Source: Panorpa germanica (lineage: Eukaryota; Arthropoda; Insecta; Mecoptera; Panorpidae). From it: DNA of 64,000 nt. This document shows positions 30,691-42,900 of the stretch, one piece after another. The position numbers and the translations under genes are program-made. The first letter of the stretch is position 1, and the number at the start of each line of letters is the position of its first letter. The DNA lies in assembly GCA_963678705.1 (NCBI GenBank), contig OY783219.1:13020001-13084000 (forward strand). Reading direction: 5' to 3'. The notes under the pieces were generated by a model. That model was not told the origin of the DNA and made no database searches. It was given only the letters and a program-made list of their open reading frames with translations.

Positions 30691-32361
30691 ACGGGCTACC
30701 CAAGCTGCAATGCATTGTGGTGCTGAACTATAGCTTGGAGAATTAATAGAACAGGCTTCCAAGGTCGTATCTCTGAATTGTCCTCCTTCAATCTATTAAC
30801 AAAGATAGAACTATCAGCATAACAAAATGATCCATTCCTTTTTCTTTGTATTATTATATTGTTATAAATTTGCGGGCATCTGAGCATACAAAAATTGTAG
30901 TTGTGAAATATTATGCGGAATTAGCAGAAAGAGTTACCCCTGCATAAAATATGATAACAAGGTTGTTTACTTGAACCGTCATAACTTCATTACGCGTAAT
31001 CTTTGAATATAACACGATAAACAATTCGTAAACAGATGCATATAGCGAGTGCTTTCTGGAAATAATTATACTGCCAGCAACAAGGGGAACGTCGTAGAAA
31101 TTATTCAGATGGTCAAACGGCGTATTAGCGTAGTAAGTCATGGATGTCCAGAGAAAGGGTATTCTGCTACGTCACTTGATGGTATAAAAGGAACCAGAGC
31201 ACCGCGTCGCAAGTCAGTCCGCAAGAATAAGTCAGTAACAAGCAATCAACCAGAACAGTCAACAAGTGAAATGAAGTAATAAACAGTTATTGTAAATAGT
31301 TGTAAATTGTTTTGTGCTAATAGATATAGTCTGAAAATAGTGTAATCCTTATTTTTATTTTAATTGGGGCTATTCTTTATTTTTTAAGTTACAACGCGAC
31401 AAAATAGTGATAATAATTACTCCGCTTGGTAATTAAAAAGAACCCAAGGCGCAGGCGTGATATGGCACTTATATAGAAGGTTCGAGAATTATACTCCCTT
31501 TCTTATTCCTCGCTTTGGAGTTATAGGTATAGAAGGTCCCTTCATCCCTCTTTCACGCCCTCACAAGTTTGTATCCTTTGGTGTTAGAAGCTGAAGAAGA
31601 TAGTTCCCTACAAACAATTTCTCTAAATCTCGTCCGAATATAATACGATTCTAATGCGATTCGGTTCAATTCGTTCGAATCTAATACGAATTCTATACGA
31701 ATCTTGTCAACATTGTTTGTAGGGTTGCTACGCACAGACGCCGCTAAATTGTAACAATATTGTTGCGATTTCAACAGCTAGGTGCTATTTCGCATTAATT
31801 GTAATATAATAGTTGGAAGTGTCTTGTAAATTCATTTATTTATATGGTTGGTATATGTCGTCGACCTCTGAGAATCTAATCCTAATTCAAGCTATGACTT
31901 AACTACCTCAACCACTTAGAGAACACATCATTACATTTTGAAAGGGTTATATGTTCAGTGCAAACACAGTTATCCTTGTTAATTTAAACAATTTACTACC
32001 TGTAGTCCTTGCAGTGTTACGCAGCACTGAGCTCCTTCTAGTGGCTTTCCAGACCATGTACAAGTAAGTTCTAACTCTTCCAGCGGAACTCCTGTTTTCC
32101 TATATATTTTATTGTGATGTTATTGTAATCTGGACAGGGTCATTGTGCCTACTATGATTAGACTACCAACCTGGAGGTGTGCTGTTTCAATGCGGAGAGA
32201 AACGTTTCGGGATAGTACAGTAAAGACATTGTTATAACCTTATTTAACATATCAGATTTTGTAGCACTAGATATGGCGTTATCTCCACGAATAACTACTG
32301 CCTTTAGGTATTCTGCTGGACTTTCAGGGCCTGGCCATAGTCGGTTCCATGAGTCGGGTAC
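30691..32361 (-). CDS. Dync2h1: Dynein 2 heavy chain exons 21-23
   Basis: Exon 21 (32361-32171) encodes [19 protein letters not shown]...[16 protein letters not shown], exon 22 (32099-32000) [20 protein letters not shown], and exon 23 (30792-30691) [20 protein letters not shown]...CIAAWVAR before a GTAAGTAC donor. They continue the dynein 2 C-terminal domain exactly where exon 20 stops (49703), 17.3 kb away. The final exon (about 50 residues in relatives) is not clear: candidates are the frame after TTATAATTCTAG at 30557, or a frame with VPLYEPEKWV near 30580 that lacks an acceptor. Confidence 0.88.
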
Positions 32362-33897
32362 CTGATTTAATATAATTTATATTTAATATTTCCACAATTT
32401 TAGAATTTATTATATCCAATTTCGACGAAAAAGAGAAAGTAGTATTTTGAAAGGAATGGAGTGGCGACAGAGGAGGCAGAGAGAAGGAGAGAAGAAAACA
32501 CAAGTGTGAAAGAGGAGCTAAGAAGAAGAGACAGGGAGATACAATAACAAGACTGGAAAAATGGAAAAAATTGAGAAGAGCTATAAGAAGAGATATAATG
32601 AAAGATATAAGAGGAAGAGGCGGGAGAGAGAGATACTAGATTATATAAGAGAAAAAGACATAAAAAACATGAGAAGAATCGCAAGATACAAATTGGAAAA
32701 CGAAGAGAAAAGAAACAGATACTGGGCAAATAGAGAGAAAAGATGTGCAGGATGTGCGGAACGAAGATAGAAACGCTGGAGCACATTTAGTTTTCATGTG
32801 AGAAAAAGGTAAAAAGCGAAAAGAATATTGTGCAGTAGTAGAGGAACTAAGCCGTTTCTGGGACAAATTAGCATATTTGGAGGTGCGGTAGTATTATTTT
32901 TCTGATGGTCGTGATGGTGGGGGTAGTTGATGTAGTGTGTCTGTATGTTGCAAGTGGAGGGGGTAAATTTGTGTGGTAGGTGGGGTGAGTAATATGGGCA
33001 AGGGTGGGTGGGGAGGTGTATTAGAGGGGTGTGTAAGGTGTAAATTTAGCGGGTATTAGGTTATGTGTGTGTGTGTGAGTGAGACGGATGATAGTGTGTT
33101 TAATTGAGATGTCATATGATTGGTTGTGTGGGTGTGTACTTAGAGGTATTGTTTATATGAGTAATTAATTAATGTGTGTGCCATATTGGGTGTAATGACC
33201 TGTGTTCATACACCTGTGCATGTTTCCCCTCTATATAAAATGATAATTAGTTAGGGAGAATATAAATAGGTGAATATTTAATTAGAAGATGCCCATATTG
33301 GGTGTAACGGTAAATAGTCATACACCTGTGCATGTTTCCCCTATATATAAAATGATAATTAGTTAGGGAGAATATAAATAGGGTGAATATTTAATTAGAA
33401 GATGCCCATATTGGGTTTAATGACCTGTGTTCATACACCTGTGCATGTTACGTCATGTGTCTACATGTTTTACTGTTAATAGGATTGATATATCATACAC
33501 CTGTGCATGTTTCTGCACGTTTTGCGCCTCTATATAAAATGATAATTAGTTAGGGAGAATATAAATAGGGTGAATATTTAATTAGAAGATGCCCATATTG
33601 GGTGTAATGACCTGTGTTCATACACCTGTGCATGTTACGTCATGTGTCTACATGTTTTACTGTTAATAGGATTGATATATATAGTAAGGGTGAATATGTA
33701 ATTTGAAAATCGCCATATTGGGTGTAATGACCTGTGTTCATACACCTGTGCATGTTTCTGCATGTTTTGCGGTTAATATGTGAGATATTTATTTAACGGT
33801 TATAATTGTTTTTAAAAATTGCAAATTCCTTTTATTAGCAAAATATAACCAGAGACAAATATTATGTATAAGAGGGAGACAGATATATTTTTATGTG

Positions 33898-33931
<34 letters not shown>

Positions 33932-36900
33932 GAAGTAAACTGAAATAATTATTATTAAGTAAGTAGAATCTGCAATGGATGAATTTTCAAATATTAAACA
34001 TATAAAGTGGTCATCTTATACTCGAAAAGTTGAATGGTTGGTTATAGCTGAGGATTTGAAAGTTGGAATTGATCGCAAAGGGAACTACTGTATTCAAAAT
34101 ATAAGTTCTGATGATGAGTGCAGTGATTTTGAAAGTGATATTACTGGGTCCAACGATGAAATAGAGTTTATAAATGGTACTGAAGAAACTGTGAGTAGTT
34201 ATATTTCAGACTCTGTCTGTGAAGAAATCGCCATTGGTCATGAGGAAATTTATATATCTGACTGTGAAAATATTTCAAATTTAGATTCAGATTGTGAATT
34301 GATTGAAGAAACTGTCGATATATCTGACGATAACAACGAAATCATAGAAATCGTTGACTCTGAAGAAGAAGGTTAGTCAGTGATTGTAGAAAAGTACTAA
34401 AATTGGAAGTGATTGATTGTATTAAGATTAAGTTAAGCGTATTTTTATAAAAATGTATATTAAAATTTTTTCTCCACGTTTATTATTTGAAATAAATGAA
34501 GGTGAACATATGTTTATTTTACCTAGACTATTAAATATTGAGGTAAATTTTAATTTATTTTTAGATAGAAAAGAATTGTTATTATTGATAATAATTGATA
34601 ATATAAGAAAGATATATTTAAACATAATATATATACCAAATAAATTTAATTTAGGCATTGATTTAAAGTTAAATTGTGGATTACAGTGTCATTTGTTAAT
34701 AGATTTAAATATGTTTAATCAATTTAAATTCTTTGATGAAATTATAATCAATCAAAATAATTTCTGTGAAACTTTTAGAGCCGGGCTACTGTTTTTATCT
34801 GAATTTGGAGACCCTGGATATGAGAGCCAAGACTCACTTGATTGGATTCTTAATGATTAATTTTATTGCACTAATTACTAATAGATTGTAAATTTAGTTG
34901 TACATAGAAAATATATCCAAATAAGGATAATTCATAAAGTATAGGGGTGCTAATTCATCCATTGAATTTACATGACTTGAACAATATGAATACAAAATTG
35001 CATGACTTAACCAAATATGGGCACAAAATTTTTATTATTTTTTTTTGCAAAAAATTTTTTTTAAGCTATATTTATAGTGGGGACTATTATATATATATAT
35101 AAATTACGTTTAAAAAATACTTATTTTATACAGTAATTGTACGTGTAAACATTGTAAAACAATGAGTGACTTTGAAAACTATTGTGTCGCAGTAGTTAAT
35201 TTTGATCAAAATATTTTATATACATGTGTAAACATTGTAACAGTTTCGGGAAAATCGGTGAGTTTTTCTTCTGTGTATGTGATATCCGCATTAATGTATA
35301 TAACTATTGCAAATTTTGTTTTTCTTTTTTTATAGTTTTGCCATAAACATTGGATTCAATACTTAAGGGAAAGCGAGGAATATCACTTAATAGATAATTA
35401 TAAAGATTTTTTAAGTATAGGATATACAATTAGCCAATTGGCTTCAACTGAATTAATCCTTAGAGAAAATTTTGAATTTAAGTATCAGTTTTATATAAAG
35501 AGTGATGTAGGTCATACATGTTGGAAAAATATTTTAAAAGTTTTAAGTACTGGTAAATATAATAGTTCTTATGATCATTGTACCACTCAAAAATTAAAAA
35601 AATTACCTTTCAATGAAATTATTGATTTTAATATAAATTCTATTTTATATTTGGAAATTTTACAAAATTTAAAATTACATTCACCGGTCAATCAGGATTA
35701 TATTTTAAAAGTAGTTAAACGTTTAAATTTAAATATATTTAAAAATGAATTAAAATCAGAAAGAATTAGAAAAAAAGATAACAAAATTAGTTCATATTTT
35801 AAAAAATTACAGGAACGAAAAAATAGATTTATTAGAGTTACTAATATTTATAATTTAGAAGTAGGAGGGGGAGGTAAAAGAGTAATTTCTAAAGCATATA
35901 AAAGCCATGACAATTTTAATTTTATTTAGTTACAATTTAAAATTGTAGCGTAATTGATCATATATATTTTTTACGCAATGGAGTCATTAAATAAAGTTGA
36001 TTTCATAAATCCAATATATTTGCTCAAGTGTTCATATTTTTTAAATACAAGTAAAACTAAGCAAATTACAGTGGCCTTAGATGCAAATAATTTTTGTGAG
36101 AGTGTTTGTGTGATTGAAAAGTTTAACGGGCAATATGTAAATTTATCACAAAATGACTGGGAAATTATTTTAAATAACAAAGCCAGTATTTCCAATTATT
36201 TTAATGGAATAATAACATATCTGGAGCAACCATGTATTGTATTGTCAAAATGTACAATTCATTTTCAAACTTTGTATGAAAAACCGACTATGGTTATCGA
36301 GCAAAATTATCACCTTAAATCAATTTTGGCAGATAATGGTCCAAGATCATCTGTATACATGCAAAAAGAGTCTTGGCAGAAACTTATGCAGTTGGCAGAG
36401 TGCATTACGTTTTCTTTAAATCAACTTACGTCATGGTCAAAGTCTGCATTGAATATTTTTAATGAAGTGGAGAATAAGTTGTTTTCTTTACTAATAGAAA
36501 GTAATGAAATAAATTATAAAAACCATAGCAAATACTTTTATGAAAATTTCGTTTTAAATAACATTAATAACATAGAATTAAATTACTATAAATTGTTTAC
36601 TAATATATCATCAAATATGAATGTAAAGTTACTAAGCTTAGAAATTAAGGCGCTTTGTATAGACTTACTTAAGACTCAAATACAAGAAAAAGCTAATAAA
36701 TATGTATAATTGTAAATATGTATAATTGTAAATATGTATAGAGTGTATATAAATAAAATTTTATAAATGAAAGAACATGTATTTTATTTATTAAGGTATA
36801 TTTATTTATTTATTTATTTTAATTACAATCAGAGTTAGAATTAAAATTACATTCAAAGCAGTTTCTTATTTGGCTTGGTGGTCCATCTCTTTGAATTCTA

Positions 36901-39900
36901 CCCTTATTATAATGTTTAAAACATAAGCGGCGTTTTTGAATTTCAACATTTTCTTTTAAGTATGATGGTAATCGATTCCAATTTTGTTCTATATCGGTAG
37001 AAAACATTATATAGTACAAGAAAAATTCTGTTGGCAAGTAATGTAAATCTTCTTCAGTAAGATCTTCTAACAAACATTCATTGTCTTTATATTTTCTTAA
37101 TACAGCTCCAACTTTTAAAAGTGTTTGAGTAACTTCTTCATATTTATTTAAAAAATTTGAATTCATTCTTGCATTTGCAGGTGATTATTCTTTGATGGTT
37201 TTACATATACTAGTTCTTATAAACATTATTTATGTAATTTTATTGACAATTCCAGATAAAGGTTTATACTCAATAATTTTGTCGTGTATAATTAGGGCAA
37301 AGGCGCGAACCAAACCAATAATCATTTCTGATGTTTCTAATTCAAGTCTAATATCCACTGGGGCAGATTTTAGAAATTCGTTTTGTTTCGAACAATCTAT
37401 AACTATTAGTGGTGCTTTTTCTTTAAAATCTTTTAAATTTAAAACAGGGTTTGGATTTTTATCATAGTAAGATTTTTGAAAATTTGCATACATTTCATAG
37501 GCTACCGAATATTTATTATTATTGTAATCCAAGTTCAAGTTGTCGTATGGGTATATTTCAGAATTTAAATATAATTTTACATTTCTTAAATTACAAGTAT
37601 TAAATTTACTCATATCCTTTGTAATGTCATTTTTAGATTCCCTTTGTAATCCTAATATAACATAACGTGGTTTTTCAAGAGATGTAGTTGTTTTTATTGA
37701 CCAGGTTTGATTTGTTGAATTTGACAAGGCAGGATATTCGTATAGTTCCCACGCTCGAAAACCAATATATAATGATCTATCACGTTCTATTGTTTGTAAT
37801 AAATCCAATTTCTTTTTGTCTGAGACTTGAACGTGGGGCATTCGCCAAGAAATCTTTTCAATGACAACTTTTGGTAATACTTCTTTTAGTTCTTCTATCC
37901 AAATAGCGTTATTATCGTTTTTTGATCGAACTAATATTAATTCATGCTTTACTGGTAAAATAATTTTTTCGAAATCTTCACAAAAACCAAATATCGTTTT
38001 AAGAGGAATACATACACTGAAGTTTCCATTTTTATCTATTATATTCGTATCTTTATCACACCAGCCAAAATTTTGAACATGAATATCGTTATTGTTATGC
38101 GAAACATAACCTTTCATAGTAGATGTTATACCAGGATTTCTATTTGAATCAATTTCAACAGAATTTATTTCATATCTTATAGTTTCAAACAAATATAGAA
38201 TGCCATTTAGTATGAAGACTGGTGTAGCTTTTGTTGTATCTTTTGTCTTGCCTTCAATATATAAATATGATTCAGATGGTAAAGTAAAAACATTATGTTG
38301 ATTTATTGGGATACGGATTTCGTCATTATTTTCAAAAGTTGTTGTAGAATATGGATTATATGTATGTATCTCATATTGACTTATAGATTCATCGAAAACG
38401 ATTTTATCTTCAACATTTAGTATACCAGAAGTCATTGTGGAGTAATTAATTTAAATCCCAATGATTTAAGAAACTGTTTATTTTTTAGTGTTAGTCTCTT
38501 GAGAGGTTTTGGTGTACTATGATGGCTTTGATTGAACGATGAATTATATATTGTTTTTAAATTGTGACAAATACCCATTGTTAAACTTTTCTAATATGTA
38601 ATCTACAGGAAATATTTTCTTTTCTAAAGTTAATAAGCTCCCCTTTTTCATCTACAATTTTTAAGGTAATATTATCTATTTTTCGTATAACGATTGGAAG
38701 GTAAATGATTTGTTTCGGAATTTCAATGATTTTATATCCTGGTGGAACCGATGGGAAAAATTCATGTATAGTATGAACCAATTGACCGTTTAAGTATGCA
38801 CCGGAAGTAATGTTACATTCAATTCGTATATTATTTACCCTAATAATATTTACCGGTAAGTTAGATACATGTAACTTATTAGGTTCTAATATTTGCTTAT
38901 TAAATCCTAGTAATGAAGCAATGCAATTTTCTTTTGAAAAGTCTATTTTTTCAGAACATATTATTTCACTTTGGAGGGTGTTTGTATTCGCGGTTAAATT
39001 TAAAAATACTTCTTTTATTTGTTTATCAGATATTTCTTTAAATTCGCTGTTGTGTTTTATCGCTCTAGAATCACCAATGTTTAACCTTAAATATTCTTGA
39101 ATATCTTCCAATTCATATGAACCTACTGGTATTGTAACAACTTTACCATCTCCATAATAAAATTTATTGTTGGTGTCATCAATATTTGGTATGGAATTAA
39201 ATGTTTGAAAGTCTACTATCCCCAATTCATATATTCCATCATGCAAATCTATTGGTGGAAAAATATCTGCACTTAATATAGATTCATTTCCATTTATTGT
39301 AAATGTCATAGACATTATTATTTTTGAATAAACCTTTCACGGTAAGCTTAGTAATAGTAATAAGAAATGACAATAAAACTCATGTATTTATATCATTATA
39401 TTATTTATTAAAAATTACAGAATTAAAATACAAAAAATTTAAACATAAATGTCCACAATTCACAGTATTAAATTTTTGAAATCTATCATAGTTATATTGG
39501 ATATTATTATTTATACTAAAGTATTGAATTGCTTCTATTGGGGGTTTTAAATTACCAAAACTATCAAAGTATAAAATATGTTTATTTCTTTTTATGTAAG
39601 CTACCCAATGTGTTCCTGCTGATGTCTTATCATCTAAATTTATAATACCAGTCTCATTTAATAAAATTTTTTTATGTAAGTTATTTCTCATAAATACCCC
39701 TCTAAAGTGAGGAATATTTAATTTCTTTGCATATTTTCTTAAATCTACATCAGTAAGAGCTCGTTTAGGTAGCTTTAACGGAAGTTTTTTGGATACGGAC
39801 TAATATATAACCCTAATCCAGTCTTATAAGGTTTTAAATAAATCCCTTTGCCAGATTTTCCAATAGCAATAGCTTCCATGGTTTCATTGTGTTTCTTAGC

Positions 39901-42900
39901 TTCAGCCAACATTGTTTTTGCATCCTTTGATTCATTGATGGCTTTTGCAATACTTGCTACACCACCTGCTAGTCCTCCAATAGCAGATAATCCCGCAAAT
40001 AAGGGAATTAAAAACGGTAGAAAACCTCCTACCTTTGGTACAGGAATTATTCTTAGCTTGTTAACTTTAAATTTAGTTTTTTTATTAATTGTTTGTTTTG
40101 CGGCTTGTGATGCAATTTTAATAGCGTTTGACACACTTTTAGGATTGTCTGGGTTAATTAAAGTATTTTTTAGTGCACTACGAGCATTAAGGACAGCTTT
40201 TTTAAATACTGTCATACTATGCTTTGCCTTTCCACTACCCTTTACTTTCTTTTTAATTTTTTTATTTCGTTTTAGCCCCATACCTAGTTTTGTTTTTATA
40301 TTCATGATATTAGCCACAAGTAATGACGCCAAACGTTCACTTAACTTTGAATCTTTGGAAAAATATCGTGTCCAGGCTTTTTTAATTAGTATTTTGTCAG
40401 CTTCGTGTCTTTTACTTAAATCTTCATAACGGTGATATGCAATGTCATGTTCTTTACAAGCTGAATCCAATGCATTAATTCCTTGATCTCCTCGGTTTAA
40501 ACGTTCTATTAAATGTGTTCCAGGACCGCAATAGTTGTACCCAGGCAAATGCAATTCAAAAGGTAATTTATTTATTAATTTATTAACCAGTCCATCTCCC
40601 TTCTTAACTGTTATCATACTGACTAAAGTATCTGCTATCAACCAATTTTATACTTTAAAATAATTTCATATATAAAGATTAAACACTTAGAATATATTTT
40701 ATTAGTTTATAACATATCCTTGATAAAACAATGAAGTTTGTTAAACAAAAACAAACTCTTTCTGTAAAAAATGTTGACAACAAAGGTAATTTTCACATTT
40801 ACAATAAAACTCATGGACCACTATTACCAAATGACATAAGATGTATTATTTGTGGACCATCAAGCTGTGGAAAAACCAATGTTATGTTTAATTTAATTGA
40901 ACATTTAAATGGGTTACGATTTCAAAACATATACATTTATTCAAAATCTTTGTACCAACCCAAATATAAAATGCTGGAAGAAATTATAAATAACATTAAT
41001 GGTATGGGATATTATACATACACTGACAATGATGAGCTTATTAGACCTGAAAATGCAAAACCACATTCAATATTTATTTTTGATGATGTTGCTTGCGATA
41101 AACAGAATAATATTCGCAATTTCTTTAGCATGGGCCGTCACAATTACATAGACTGTTTTTACTTATGTCAGACATATAGCAAAGTTCCAAAACAGTTGAT
41201 ACGAGATAATACTAATTTTATTATATTATTTAAACAAGACGACTTAAATTTAAAGCATATATATGATGATCATGTAAACTTTGATTTTCCAACTTTTCTA
41301 GAGTTTAAACAAGTTTGTAATTTATGTTGGAACTATGATAAATATGCGTTTATGGTAATAGATAAGAATAGTGACTTAAATAAAGGGAGATACAGGCAAG
41401 GATTTGATATGTTTTTAGATATAACTAAGTAACCTTTACAATAATAATCAGTGTTGAGGTAACCATCTTCATAATAACATGCATTTATTATAACATTATC
41501 TTAATAAACATTAATTACGTTCCCATTCCGTTGAATTTACGTTCAAATTACATTGATTACGTTCCCATTCCGGTCTTTACGTTCAAATTACGTTGAATTT
41601 ACATTCAAATTACATTGATTACGTTCCCATTACGTTTAATTTACGTTCAAATTACATTGATTACGTTCCCATTACGTTTAATTTACGTTCAAATTACGTT
41701 CCCATTACGTTGAGTTTACGTTCAAGTTGCATAAAGTTTACATGTAAACATGTTTAAATCAAAGAAGCGTGCAAAAAATACTGTGGTTAAAATAAAGACT
41801 CCTCCTACTAGATTAAAAAAAAGGAATAGTAAACGTAAAATAATAAGCAATACGATTAATGATGAAGATAAAAAATTAACACGCGATATTATTAAATCAA
41901 GCGATTCTATAAGACAAAAGTATCTTGCATTAAAACTAGGGGAATCTGAGGCACAAAGGTACCTTGACAAACAGCTTGAACCAATAACAACACCACTAAA
42001 CATACTAGCTAATAAAAGTACTTCCAATATTAAATTATTGCAACCAATCAAACAAGATATTGATACAAAACCGTATGATTTCAAGGTTGAAACAATTAAA
42101 TCTAAATTAAATAACATGTTAAAAGAACCCCTAGACACTACATTTATACCAGATCAGCAAAATGATTTAACATTAGCTAAAGAACCAACAATGGAACTTA
42201 GTCAGTTAGATGATGAGGTTTTTGAATCAAATGAACCCTTAGAATATAGTAGAGTACATGATCCAAACTTATTTAAGGCATCTAAAGAACTGTCTGATAT
42301 TGAAGAAAATCTTAAAAAGCAAGTTGATAAATACGCCTTTCAATATTTAATTGATTTTAATAGGCGTGAAGGTGATCCTAGTATATTTGATCACATATTT
42401 GGTATAAATTTAGAAGACGGTAATTTAATATTGGGAAAAACACTGGTTACGTTTGATAAAGAGGGTATAATAATAGGAGATAAAAAATATAAATCATCTC
42501 CTGGGTTATATGAATTGCTTTTTAAAATAGATCCAAACGCAAATATTTATAGTGAGGAAGATTTAGAGGACTACAAAACAATTTTAAATGATACTAATGC
42601 ACATAGAACATTATATTTACCTAATGGTAAAATTAAATCTAGCAAAGGTATAAAATACAAAAAAATTATATCGCTATTATTTCCTCCTCAAACAAAATTA
42701 AGTGCCCCAGCGTCTTCAACACCATATTCTTCAGAAAAATTGCAAAACGTTCGATCAAGACTTTTGCAGCGTACGTCCTCAGTTGGGTTACCAAATAATA
42801 AACGTTTTGGCAAAGGTTTCAATAACCTTATTAAAAGTTATATGACTTTCAATAAAAATCCAAAAGATTACATTTATTGGGATAATCCAAACGAATTAGT

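Noticed and set aside
31049..31279. 76-codon frame, apparently basic protein
   Set aside because: It lies inside an LTR copy; the matching region at 63420-63600 has no such frame, so it is chance.
33180..33790. CRISPR-like regularly spaced repeats
   Set aside because: The units alternate with conserved, not unique, spacers and lie in the terminal repeats of a eukaryotic Polinton; they are mirrored at the other end.
33975..34376. Retinoblastoma-binding LxCxE motif in the acidic Polinton protein
   Set aside because: The closest strings (LDSDCEL, SVCEE) do not fit the motif spacing.
39401..39691. Protease starting only at the ATG at 39691
   Set aside because: That start would discard the conserved N-terminal segment that is in frame just upstream; kept only as an alternative.
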